Part shown: positions 30,300-40,400 of the stretch, piece after piece | How positions within the stretch are numbered: the stretch's first letter is position 1 | How the letters are laid out: every line of letters starts with the position of its first letter | Assembly: GCA_012845835.1 (NCBI GenBank) | Contig: JABAKD010000001.1 | Location: 2,456,040-2,520,039 of the forward strand | Direction of reading: 5' to 3' | DNA from: Undaria pinnatifida | Lineage: Eukaryota > Sar > Phaeophyceae > Laminariales > Alariaceae | DNA length: 64,000 nt | Translations under genes and position numbers: made by a program | Notes under the pieces: model-generated | Database searches by the model: none | The model's input: only the letters and a program-made list of their open reading frames with translations | What the model was told of the DNA's origin: nothing

Positions 30300-32790
30300 C
30301 CGCCGCCGGTACTACGCCGTGAGAATCGGCCGCAGACGGCGTAGAAGCCCGTGGGCTCTTGACAGTGTTGTCGACGGTGCCGTACCGCCGTCGAGCTGCC
30401 GATTGCCGTTACGGAATGTGCCAGGTTGGCGCCCAAATTTATTTTTCGCCCGGGTTGTGGGCGGCTCCAAAGCGCATTCGAGGAGCTGGAGCGGGAGCAG
30501 AAGAGGCGGGCGAGCGCAGGATACCACAATGGTGATCCGACGTGTATGTGGTATCGTTGTGACAGTCTACCTGGCCCTGATCCTGAAAGATGGCGACGAT
30601 TGACCAGAAAGATGGCGACGATTTTTCTTGCGGTTGTTCGGGCGAGAAGATTTGTCGTCTCGGCGGTAGCAGACCATGCGTGTTTGTCAACGTCGGTGTG
30701 CGTCATCGTCGGTAAGTTGGCCAAGTTCAGGGTTCAAGCAGCCACTCGCAGTAATGAAAGGATGCCTACAATGCTTGAAGGTATGGTTGTCTTCGTGGCA
30801 ATTGAGGCAAAGCCCCCGGTTTTCTCGGAGGGCATCAGCGCGAGGTGAAAGAAGGCCGATCCAAAGGGGAGGGTCGTCTGTCTCAAACGAGGCCTTGACG
30901 GCGAAACCTTCTGCACAATGATGCTCTTTTAGTGGCCAGCAGTTCGATGTGTGGTCAAGCCAAGGTTCAGATGAATCATCGATGGGCATGACAGTTGAAT
31001 GATGGCTCGATCCCGTCTGCCACGAAAGCGACTGGGACGGCACTCGGCCCTGGCCGCGCCCATGATTGGCGGGCCGGGGCCCCGACAGGGCGCATGACCG
31101 CGCTCCCGTCGAAGAAACAGGGAGAGAAAAGAAAATGTTTCGCCGTGGACGGCAGGTGTCTTATTAGTCACTAAAAGCCCGTCACATAGCATCCAACGAG
31201 GCGTATGGCCGCGGGTCTGTTGCCTTCGAACCAGGGTACAATGCAGGTAGGAGAGCCGGAAATTGCTCATTCGCCGCCACCTGAACCACCTCCAACACCA
31301 CATCCGTAAAACACGATCACTCCCCGTAGCGGTCGGCATATGTACGCGAAACTCCCCACTGAAATCGGAAAAAGGCATGCCGTTACACATTCCAAAAGTA
31401 TGCAACTTAGTGTAGCCCTCCTCCGTATCAACCCCGTCGAAGTGCGTGATCAGCAGACGCAACAGGAGGGTGAAAGCCTCAGGCCCAGATGCTTTTCCTG
31501 CCATGGCTCTTGACACTTTTAGCCTGCTACCACGACCACCTCGCTGTGGTCCGTGCTCGAGGACGAAGACGAGAGGGAGGAGGTTGACGAGCCGTCCCAC
31601 GCTGAACGCCCTATCGCGCCATTCCTCCGCCCTCTGTTGCCTCCGCCAGAGCTGCGGCGAACTTCCCCGGTTGTTGGACCAAAGTTTCCCCCTCGGCGGC
31701 GCCCTCAGGCACACCAGCACCCGTATGCTGTCACCCCCGCGGTGGTGGTGGTGGTCGCCACCCCCACCATTTTTGCCGCCACCCTCACGGTTGCGGTCCC
31801 CGCGGTCGCGACTGTCGCGACATTTCCCTCGGTTTCGTTCTGCCAACTCTTCCTCCGGGGTTCGGCCAAACGACAAGGTCGGGGTCCTCGTCGTGGGCTA
31901 TCAGCAGGGCCTTGATGAGGGCAAGGGTCGGGGCGGTTCTCGTCTGTCTAGCATAGGGCGTACAATCCACGCAAGTCCAGGCCGCTTTCAATGAGGACGT
32001 CCGCTTGCCTCGACTCCGGCCTCTCCGACGGGAGGAGGGCGCAGGCCGTTTCCACCACCGCGGTCGCCAACGCTGAGGAAACGTCTACCCTCAGTGCAGA
32101 CGCCATGCACGCGACGATGCCCTTGAAGAAGGCGTCGTTCCCGGGTCGTGGTCGCTGGGATGCGACACCCTGCGGGCGCGACGAAGGCAAGGGGGCCGCG
32201 GTAGCTCCCACAGCAGCCGACGCAACTGATTAGGCGAGGGCTTGTTGCGCCCTTTTTGCTACCCAGGACGCCTCCCGCGCTGCGGTCTTTGCCTGGTCGA
32301 TAACTTCGTCCAACCGACGTCGGCGTGCTATCATCTGGTTGGCGTCGTCGAGCGCCCGCTGGGCCTGCGCCGCGTATGCCAAGTCCAAGGGGGCGGCATG
32401 GGCGCCCCGGTCCCGGGAGCTCTGGGGGTGGCGCTCTGTCGAGTGCGGAGAGCCCAGGTGGCGGCGGTAGTGCCCTGTCGAGCGCGGGGGGGGTAGCTGG
32501 TGGCGCTCCCCCGGGGCTGGCGAGAGCTGGCGTCGAGACGCCCCCGAGTCCGGTAGGGATTGGTCCCTCTTCTTCTCAGCGCGAACCGGTGAATCGACCC
32601 TCTTGGTTGGTGGGAACGGGTGGAGGTATGGTGCTCCGGCTTCTGTCTCGTCACCGGAACCCGCCTCCGGTGGTTTCCCCCGTCTCGAGTCGCGGGATCT
32701 CGAGCAAGCTCTCCCTGCCTTGTGGGCATCCAGGTCGGGGTTCGTGGAAGACCTCAGCCTGCCCCGAGTAGCCCGCTTCCTCACTGGTAG
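30300..32790 (-). pseudogene. gag of NADAR element copy 1
   Basis: The start is either ATG at about 32790 (MSTSEEAGYSGQAEVF, soon stopped) or, better, ATG at 32729 (MPTRQGELARDP), which has the same start and frame in the other copy at 59114. Pieces follow in several frames: an Arg/Pro/Ser-rich section, a predicted helical segment LAYAAQAQRALDDANQ (about 32340), a capsid-like region near 31400 (GVDTEEGYTKLHTFGMCNG), and an intact zinc knuckle CLNCHEDNHTFKHC (C-x2-C-x4-H-x4-C, 30809-30768) followed by RHPFITASGCLNPELGQL. Gag binds and packages the element RNA. Confidence 0.65.
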
Positions 32791-33189
32791 ACATGTTGCT
32801 TGTTTGTCGCTGCAAAAATAATGGTGGTTGAAACTATGCGACGCACAGCAGTAGTGGAACGCTGTTGATCGAGAAAGATCGGAGAGGGGTCCGAGGTGCG
32901 TCAAATTAGTAGCTGTCCTAATTTCGGCAGAAAGGGAGAAGCTGTTTGTTCGACGCACAAGACGGATCGACGTAGGTACTGAAACCCATACGATAACGCG
33001 TGTACTGGAAAATTCGCCAAACGAAAAAGCCCAAACATTCCACGAGCACCGCCTGTTCCTTCCCAGGTAAGATCACAAGGAAGGAGCCCCGACATGAGCT
33101 TCTAGAGCACGGTACCCGTAGTCCAAGGGGGTCCCGCGAAGGGCGGTCTGGCTCCGACTGCAAAGGTGTATGCTGGTCGATGGGCTCTC

Positions 33190-33771
33190 TCAGCAAGCGA
33201 AGTCCCCGTCGAAGGTCATTCGAAGGGTTGATTCCAGTATGCTTGTCCGTGGCGTGTCGTGCATATGCCTCCGAGCCCCAAAGCGCAAAACAAAAAGTAC
33301 GAGTCCATGGCCGATCTTAAGGCTTGTGCTGGCAACTCGCGGAGATGTGCTGTGCAACATGCTGGCAGAGCGCGGAGCAAACAAGTCTGATGGGTGGGAC
33401 TCGGGCAGTTCCACTGCGGGGTGGTCTATGACCAGCTGGCGGTGAACTGATGCGACCAAAAGTCGGAACGAGGAGTGTGCTCCGCAGAGCAGTGTCGTCC
33501 GCACGTACTTGGAAGGTGTCGTCGGTGTGGTACGTGCTCGGCGACCAACAGGAGGGGCCCCTGCCATCTCACTGCTGTTGTAGTCGCCGTTGTAGGAGGA
33601 AGGGTGCTCTCTCCATTGAGAAGCCACCCGAGAAGAAACAGAGGTTGTGGGCTCGATGGAAAGCAAAAGCAAAATCGCTACGAAAAAAAAATCGGAGAGA
33701 TTTGAGAAACGCTGCCACAATAGCACATCAAGCTCGTCGACGCCACATGTTAAATTAAAGGTGGGGGACAC
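33190..33771 (-). CDS. Leader-region ORF between LTR and gag, unknown function
   Basis: 193 codons overlapping the end of the LTR. The stretch HPSDL..PR.ASM.H.TS.R.AS and RHMHDTP.TSILESTL is in the same frame in the plus-strand copy (55295-56008), and both copies stay open although their gag and pol regions are broken. This could mean a real protein or just a stop-poor GC region. No known domain is recognised. The start codon is uncertain because the first codons lie in the LTR. Confidence 0.3.
   Translation of the reverse strand: MSPTFNLTCGVDELDVLLWQRFSNLSDFFFVAILLLLSIEPTTSVSSRVASQWREHPSSYNGDYNSSEMAGAPPVGRRARTTPTTPSKYVRTTLLCGAHSSFRLLVASVHRQLVIDHPAVELPESHPSDLFAPRSASMLHSTSPRVASTSLKIGHGLVLFVLRFGARRHMHDTPRTSILESTLRMTFDGDFAC
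33728..33745 (-). other. Primer-binding site of NADAR element copy 1
   Basis: Two bases after the 5' LTR the minus strand reads TGGCGTCGACGAGC. TGG complements a tRNA CCA end. The same TGGCGTC start follows the LTRs at 38081, 50716 and 55364. Confidence 0.65.
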
Positions 33772-34016
33772 AGAGTGCCCCCTGCAGGTCTGCCAATTGA
33801 GCAGGTCCTCGGAGAGTACTCACTTTCGTTTCTTCGAAGAGATATAGCTTTATTCGTTTCCACCAGAGCCCGGGATAGCTTCTGAGATCGGACGCATGTG
33901 CCTCCGATCTACTTCCTAACTTTCGCGAATACAAAACGCCAACCTGATCATACGAAATCCATCAAAATGATCTCAAATTCGGATACTTACAGGCCTTTCC
34001 AGGCCGTATCTTAACA
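33748..34016 (-). repeat. 5' LTR of NADAR element copy 1
   Basis: 269 bp. Minus strand starts TGTTAAGATACGGCC and ends TTTAATTTAACA, so the termini TGTTAA/TTAACA are inverted. It aligns with 23589-23859 and with 55116-55360. Confidence 0.85.
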
Positions 34017-34059
34017 GTACTGTGTGGTACTATGTGGTACATTTTTTACTCCGGAGTAT

Positions 34060-34358
34060 TTTTTTTTTTGCACACTTTCACTTTCCAGTTTCTGGACAAG
34101 CCGTGGTCACAGGTGTCCTCCCTTCTCCCCCCCGGTTCTTGCCTTCAATTTTTATCGCGCATAGGGTTCAGCAATCCCACTGCTCGTCGATTGTTCATCG
34201 AGTGTTGCTAACTCACGCTCTCGCGCTTTCCGCAAGTCGATTTGTCCACAAGAAAAAATCCCAACGAATTTATACGAGTATGCACTCGGCGGGGCTCGAA
34301 CTCGCAACACTGACCTATACCTGGATCGAGGATAACCTGACATGCCACCGGGGCGACA
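34060..34358 (-). mobile_element. tRNA-derived SINE, copy 1
   Basis: Minus strand starts GTCGCCCCGGTGGCATGTCAGG (A-box TGGCATGTCAGG, 34336-34347) and has a strong B-box GAGTTCGAGCC (34293-34303). The body follows and the 3' end is CTGTGACCACGGCTTGTCC...then a run of A (T at 34060-34069). It aligns with 51352-51645. RNA polymerase III promoter boxes are internal, as in a tRNA gene, but the cloverleaf is incomplete. Confidence 0.75.
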
Positions 34359-35192
34359 GATACATATCGTACTACGAGTACGAATGAGTGTGATCACAAC
34401 AACAGATACACGTATTTCATTATCGCTTGCTTGTTCGCTCGCCCGCCGTCGCTCTTGTTACTACTATGTATGATCAATGATTATACTCTGTTTGATGAAA
34501 TGAATACCTCAGTACATGTTTGACGAGAATACCCGTATACGTGGTACATATCGTAGCACGAGTACGAATGAGTGTGATTAAGACAACAAATGCATGCATT
34601 CAATTACCAACTACACAATAGACATATACCGTATACGAGCACACCTCATGTATAGCGTCAGCAGGCCAAAAAACGAGAGGTTCATCGATGGGCAATCGCG
34701 TGGCTGGTGGGGTGTGCTTTTCACGTGATTTTAGAGCGTACCCGTTTTTGAGGAAAAAGTGACCGGGTATACCCGTTTTTGGTTATTGCCCTACATTTAA
34801 CATTTTTTCACATGTATTTTATAGCTCCAGGCTATTTGTCGAGAGGGCAATTATCGAGAGACGTGTGGTGGTGAAAGTAAAATCACAGAGTGTTGGTGGT
34901 GCGCTATGGCGAGAAGGTAGCAATGGGGAGAGGAGTGTTGGTGGGAGCAAAACCTCTTCGTGGTTGTGGCTCGCTTAGGCGAGAAGGCACCAATCGGAAG
35001 ATGTAGTTGAACTTATGGGCGCATTGGTAGTAGAGGCAGGCGGTGTAATATATTCCAAGATCGCCGAAGGCGGTAAATGCTATATGTTGACCGTCGGTAT
35101 ACTGAACAATCTTCGGGCCGCGTCTCCTCTGTATCAGATGTGTGAGAAATTATATTTGTCGTTTTCAAGCAAGCGGGTGCGTTGCAATATAC
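34359..35192. other. Unassigned AT-rich stretch with local duplications
   Basis: CATATCGTACTACGAGTACG then AATGAGTGTGAT is present twice (about 34365 and 34550). 34690-34796 matches 22926-23010 in inverse. No gene. Confidence 0.4.
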
Positions 35193-35344
35193 TGTAGTGC
35201 GTTAGGGGACCGACGCGCGAGGGAACCGCCAGAGCGTTTTTGGGCAGCGGGACCGCCGTGCGAGGGGGCCGCCAACGGGTTTTGAGCCGCTGCCCGAAAA
35301 CGCTCTGGCGGTTCCCTCACGCGGCGGTCCCCTAACGCACCACA
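35193..35344. mobile_element. Palindromic 152-bp MITE
   Basis: The ends are TGTAGTGCGTTAGGGGACC and, inverted, TGTGGTGCGTTAGGGGACC. Arms of about 58 bp pair almost completely (through GAGGGAACCGCCAGAGCG and GGGCAGCGG) around a 35-bp centre. ATAC is on both sides (35189-35192, 35345-35348). No coding capacity. Confidence 0.8.
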
Positions 35345-35417
35345 ATACTACCTGGCTTGACGTGAAGGAAAAGAGCAGCACTCAGCGATCATCTACAACA
35401 CGCTAGGGCATGTATTC

Positions 35418-36130
35418 ATGAGCACCACTGACAAGAGCACCAGACATGGACGCGACATCTTCAGGACTACAACATCTTCGACGACAGTGGGGAGAAAAGA
35501 GGGTGTATAATCGTGCACTAGAAAATAATAATGTGAAAAAGAAGTACAGACAGATATGTTTATCACTACGGTAGACCACACTACGAGCCAATTACGCAGG
35601 GTATTCCGTGCCTACCTGCCGTCTGTATGATCGCCTGACAACCTCTACCAAACGCAGTAGCATATGGCTAACGAACCAAAGTCACCCTCGTGTTCAATAG
35701 TGGTGACATTGCATGCCCGCATCACCTCGCTTATTATATTTGTAAGATGTATCTCTGTCTTAGAATTTTCAACCTCAGAGCCCACATCGGCACGGTGAAA
35801 ATCATGGGCGTAAAATCGTGCATTTGAGCCTATAATAATGTAAAAGGAAAAACAGGCAGATATGTTGAAATTGCGGTACACCACACTGTCAACCTAGATT
35901 ACGTAGGGTATTTCGTACATAACGTCTGCATGATCGATTCCTAACTTATGCCAAACGAAGTATGACTAACGAAGTGACGTAATTGAGCGCGGGTACACCA
36001 AGCGTTCCTTTCGAAACACTGACGATTCGCACTTCTCCATCTCGTGCTCAATGAATGGTGGTGACATTGCATGACCACGTCACCTCCCCTGTTGCATTTG
36101 GCAATATGTATATCCCTTTCATATAATCAT
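35418..36130. repeat. Degenerate satellite, 2-3 units of about 280-360 bp
   Basis: Shared blocks include GTGGTGACATTGCATG, TAAAATCGTGCA, GACAGATATGTT/GGCAGATATGTT, and TACGTAGGGTATTTCGT/TACGCAGGGTATTCCGT. Units start near 35418, 35698 and 36057. Confidence 0.55.
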
Positions 36131-36239
36131 CGATGTCAGAAAACAATGGTAACTACATGGTTGTATATTCTATCTTGCGATCCATGTACAACAAAAAATT
36201 GTGAAGCTTTAACACGTTCTTGACCACACCTAAAGATTG

Positions 36240-37048
36240 TGTTACATAAGACATCTAACACCAAATCTTCTAGAATAATAAACACCACCAGGAAGGTGAT
36301 AGAAAGGGATGTCTTCTTGCTACAATCGTCAGATATGTCCCCTTTAAGTATTTACTGTTTCCGCGCACATACTGAAGTGTCCCGTGCGCCCCCCCCCCCC
36401 GATCCCTCTTGTTCAAAAGCCCTACCAAAAAACTAAATCTGCCAGAGTCGTAAACACTACGAGCCGGCTGATATCGCCTCATTATATTTCTGTCCACCTA
36501 ACATCAAATCTTCTTTAATAATAAACAACATCAAGCAGGTAATATAAAGGGACGTCTTCATGCTACAACCGTAAAATTTGTCCCCTCGAAGGATTTATAG
36601 GTTCCGCGCACATATTTAAGTGTCCCGCCCGCACCCCCCCTTCCCCCCCGATCCCTCTTGTTCAAACGCCCCACCTGAAATCAAAACCTGCCTGACAGTA
36701 GTAAACACTACGAGCCAACTGATATCACCTCATTATATTTCTAGCCATCCATACCGTAGCTCCAATTTAACCCCCCCACACACACACACTTTTTTTTTCC
36801 CTTTCCCCGCCCTTTTGTTCAAACGCCCCACCTACAATCGAAATCGGCCAGAGTAATATACACTTCTACTCAAATGATATCACGTCATTATCTTTCTAGC
36901 CATCAATGACGTAGCTTTCATTCATCCCCCCCCGCCTCCCAACGACCCCTCCTTCCCCACCACCCGCGTCATCGCCTAGACCTAGCACCACGAGTGTAGC
37001 AAATCCCTACATCTCTCCGACCTAAAGATGTTGGTTAAAAAACCCTTT

Positions 37049-37083
<35 letters not shown>

Positions 37084-37550
37084 ACCCGGCTCCCCCCCCA
37101 CCTCCCATACCACCCCCTCGAACGCTTTGCCCTCTCCTCACTGGTTGTACGACTTACAGGATAGGATTTATAGTTTCCACGCACAGATTGAGCTGGCCCC
37201 CCCGTCCCCCCGCCCCCCCCCCCCCCTGATCAAACGCAGCCCCCCACGTCCTTAAAAACTCCGCCCCCCCCTCACCAGTTATATGACCTGCAGTATGCAC
37301 TTGATAAACTGATGCATTTCCTTCCACAGCTGTCAGATTTTGTCCCCCTCGAAAACGGGTTTTATAGTTTCCGCGCACAGACTGACTAACATCACCCTGT
37401 TGACCCTGATAGCTACACAGTAGTTGCAAGGGGAGTCGCCGACCTATATCCTCAATGAGGACACACAACCCGTAATACGCGCGATCAGAGTGTCACACAC
37501 ATCTTGCAAAGATGAGTTTCGACAAAATCTTCAATCTCACAGCTGGAGTG
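36240..37550 (-). repeat. Long member of the TA-flanked TIR family (copy B) with C-rich tandem monomers
   Basis: The right terminus (reverse of CACTCCAGCTGTGAG) ends at 37550, followed by TA. Leftward lie the shared 200-bp subterminal part, then monomers with TTTGTCCCC, GGTTTATAGTTTCCGCGCAC and long C runs (37052-37083 is 32 consecutive C). Further left, 36240-36930 holds three degenerate units of about 240 bp with TCTTTAATAATAAACA and CGATCCCTCTTGTTCAAA. The left terminus was not found. The 5' LTR of the chromovirus lies 50 bp to the right. Confidence 0.55.
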
Positions 37551-37600
37551 TATTTTTGTTTTTATATTCGAGTGTTTGCGTTAAAACAATTCAATCTAAA

Positions 37601-38079
37601 TGTGGATACCATGTCCCCGAACCAACACGCCTAGGGAAAATGTCGAAACCCCTTCAAACTTCCAGACATCGTTTCTGGAATGATCGCTTGGGGAACACGG
37701 GAGATTGACATGTCTAGAACACGCCACGGAGCCTTCCCCTCCACGTTCCGCAGACGGATCCTCCGCGGCGGATACACCGCCTAGCGGATTCTCCGCAGCG
37801 AGACTTTGGAAGGTCCCGCTGGATTGTTCCTTTCATCCGAGAGCTGAGGGAGCACTGACAACTGCTCGCCCACCGCTCTCACAACAACAACTACTACTAC
37901 TTCTGCTTGCACCTCTGGGAGTTCTTCTCAACCTGTCCTGTCTCTCCCTCTGTCAACGGCCTGCTGTATCAGCCCGTGTTGTCACACACTCCGCCGTCGT
38001 AGTTCAACAGTGAGAACACTCTGCTCACGCAGAGAGAAGTGGGATCACGACCCACCGACGGTTTTGACTACGAATCTTA
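37601..38079 (+). repeat. 5' LTR of the chromovirus
   Basis: Starts TGTGGATACCATGTCC, ends TACGAATCTTA. Contains CCGCGGCGGATACACCGCC and a short ACAACAACTACTACTACTTC tract. Equal in length to the 3' LTR. Confidence 0.9.
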
Positions 38080-38080
38080 T

Positions 38081-38096
38081 TGGCGTCTGACGGCAG
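38081..38096 (+). other. Primer-binding site of the chromovirus
   Basis: TGGCGTCTGACGGCAG one base after the 5' LTR. It should pair with a tRNA whose 3' end is GACGCCA. The tRNA was not identified. Confidence 0.7.
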
Positions 38097-38138
38097 TTGA
38101 AAAATAAACTTGTTCGTGTCGATTCCTAGTCTTAGGAG

Positions 38139-39495
38139 ATGTCGACTGACGGAGAGTACGCCGACCCCGCAGCGGGAGGAAAAAATCCGCTACGCTCGGA
38201 AGGCGTCCAAGAGCACAAAGTGAATTCACCAGAAACCCCTGCACCGACTTCTCCCGCACCCATCGTCGCCATCCGCGAGTGCCTAGCTCGCATCATCAAT
38301 CACCAACTTGAACGCATGGAAAACGGCGAGATCGACCAGATCTCCGATCAACACAACTCCACGCTCCAACAACTGGCATGTATGAGTGTCTCAGGTAGTT
38401 CGTCTGCCGCTTCGTCCGAGACTGACCCCTCGAACCCTCTCCCTGTCCAACCAGTTCTCACGTACGCAGGAGTGCTGTCCGCACCGAAAGCTGTCGCTTT
38501 GACGCCCAATGACGTACGTAGCTTACCGCGCTTAGCAGGTAGCGCCGACGTTGATGTTGCAGAGGTCTTGTCTCAGTTTCGCCTCGTTGTTGGTTTTCGA
38601 GCGAAAGCCGTAGCTCCGCACGACGAGAAATTCGCGGATAATCTTGGCTTTGAGCATCTGTCACTTGTTTGCGATGGTCCTTGTCTTACGCTATACCAAC
38701 AACTAATGTCAGGAAGGATTGATTGGTGTGCCAACGTTGTCAATGCCGAGAACATGAGTAATCCCGGTTCGTTTGCCCCGCCTTCCACCTGGGAGGAGCT
38801 CAAATTAACTCTTCTCGATATACTCATGCCCTCTAATTCGGTAGAGGAATGCGCCACTAAACTGGCGACTTTTAAAACCGGAAAAGGCGAGACTGTATCC
38901 ACCTCTGCGCTACGTTTCGAATCGGCTGTCGAACGTCATGCCAAAGGTCGTACGCCTTGGGCAGCGATAACTGTCACACTGTGGCAGTCTGCCATCCGCA
39001 TTGCAATTGTTGCAAAGTGGGGAAAAACCAGTTACTTCTTTTAAAGAAGCTGTCCAGCGTGCTCGCCGTCACGAGGCCGCACGCCTCACTGGTGGGGCCA
39101 CCACTATGAGCGCCATGTCATTTACGTCCGTCCCAAACCGCACTGCTGTCCGTCAGTTGCAGTCGCCGAGAAGGCAGCAACGTCAGCAGGGTCGTCAGCA
39201 GCAAGGCATTCGCCAGCAGCCGCGCCAACGGGGAACTCAGCGAAGCAACAACCAACGCAACCCCCGCCCCCACCGCACCTATGATAGGTGCGACAAACCC
39301 GTAGGGCACTGGGAGTCCACGTGCCTGCAAAAGGCACGCGACATGAAGTCACGCCACGTTTCAAAGCGTGACAGGTCGAATTCCCCCCGCGGCAACTCTC
39401 GCCGTTTCCGCCGCCACCACCGTGACGACGACGACGACGATGCTGAAGACGACCGCAGGAGCCAGGCGAGCAGCACACGTGGCGAAGACAACTGA
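38139..39495 (+). pseudogene. gag of the chromovirus (one frameshift)
   Basis: ATG at 38139 opens 301 codons: an acidic Pro/Ala-rich N-terminus (MSTDGEYADPAAGG), then a helical capsid-like region with LGFEHLSLVCDGPC, STWEELKLTLLDILMPSN and FKTGKGETVSTSALRFE. The frame breaks near 39000, and frame 1 continues from MQLLQSGEKPVTSF (39001) through an Arg/Gln-rich nucleocapsid with a degenerate zinc knuckle, YDRCDKPVGHWESTC, in which the first Cys is Tyr and the spacing to His is one longer than usual. It ends in an acidic Asp run and a TGA at 39493-39495. About 450 residues if continuous, a normal gag size. Confidence 0.8.
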
Positions 39496-39558
39496 CGGAG
39501 CCCAGCTGTTGCAGCGCTACCTGCAGTTGGGATCCACCTTGCTACCTGTCCGGTAGGC

Positions 39559-40400
39559 GAGGTTAGCGCGAAGAGGAAACTCATCGCAACAGTAGCAGTA
39601 GGTACTGAGTGTCCCGTACCGAATGTCCTTGTCGATGGTAGAAGCAGTCACGGAGTTGACCGTGGTTTGTCTGTTAAGAGTGTTCTTGTCTCAGGTCGAA
39701 GTAGTCAGGTATCCAGCTCACTCCGTCCGCGCAAGCGGGTGACGTTTGCTGATGATACCCCGGTGTCTGCGTGCGTGTCCGAATGTAGTCGTAGTACTCA
39801 GCGGCCACGCCACTCGAGCCTGAGTGTCATGGGTGATGTTCACCCAGAAAATAATAATAAAAAGACAACTGTGTGGCACAGCTCGATGCTGGCATGCAAA
39901 CGCCATCCGTTTTCTTTGTTCTTTTCGTCTCGCAGAGTGCAGTTTTCTGGCTCTGTAGAAGACTATCCAGTATCCGCAATCACTGGGGATACTGCTACTG
40001 ATGTGTCTGTAGTTTCTCATGCATGGTTAAAGTCACACCCAACCTTGCATTCTGTCATTATCCAACCTGTCCCGCCAACCGCCGTTGCCTCGCAAGCAGC
40101 GAATGGTTCGCCGTTGAATGTCTTAGGGTTTGTTGTTTTTTCACTCACCCTTGGTACGATTACGCACGATGTCGAAGCATTAGTTGTACCGTCTCTTGGT
40201 CCCGATCCAATACTCCTTGATGACAGTGTCATGTCTACTTTTGGAGCTATTCTTGATTGGGAAAACCAAGTAATGTATTTTCCTTCTACTGGTGATTCTA
40301 TACCAGCAGTTCATCGTACTAGCTACCCCGCCTCCCGCCCCGCTGATCCCTCCACTGTCTCTAGCGACTCTAACCTGTCCGTCGCTGCTGTCCACCATGA
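39559..40400 (+). pseudogene. Aspartic protease region of the chromovirus pol
   Basis: The same frame as the second half of gag continues after two stops, so gag and pol were probably one polyprotein. At 39976-40020 the frame reads SAITGDTATDVSVVSHAWLK; the retropepsin active site, normally Asp-Thr-Gly-Ala, is Asp-Thr-Ala-Thr. The flap/C-terminal signature reads ILLDDSVMSTFGAILDW. The protease would cut the polyprotein inside the particle. Gly to Ala in the active-site loop probably lowers or abolishes activity. Confidence 0.65.

Larger units (their letters stand above)
23589..34016 (-). mobile_element. LTR retrotransposon carrying a NADAR domain (copy 1), minus strand
   Basis: 10,428 bp between LTRs at 33748-34016 (5') and 23589-23859 (3'), with GTAC directly outside each end (34017-34020 and 23585-23588). 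The order on the minus strand is: leader ORF, gag with zinc knuckle, a repeat-rich stretch, NADAR, RNase H, integrase zinc finger and core, chromodomain, Tudor/Agenet-like domain, polypurine tract. The integrase, chromodomain and RNase H place it with Ty3/gypsy chromoviruses. I find no reverse transcriptase between gag and RNase H. Every ORF carries frameshifts or stops. A second copy begins at 55116 on the plus strand. Confidence 0.8.

Noticed and set aside
37028-37255. Poly-Pro ORF
   Set aside because: It is a translation of poly-C runs in copy B of the TIR family.
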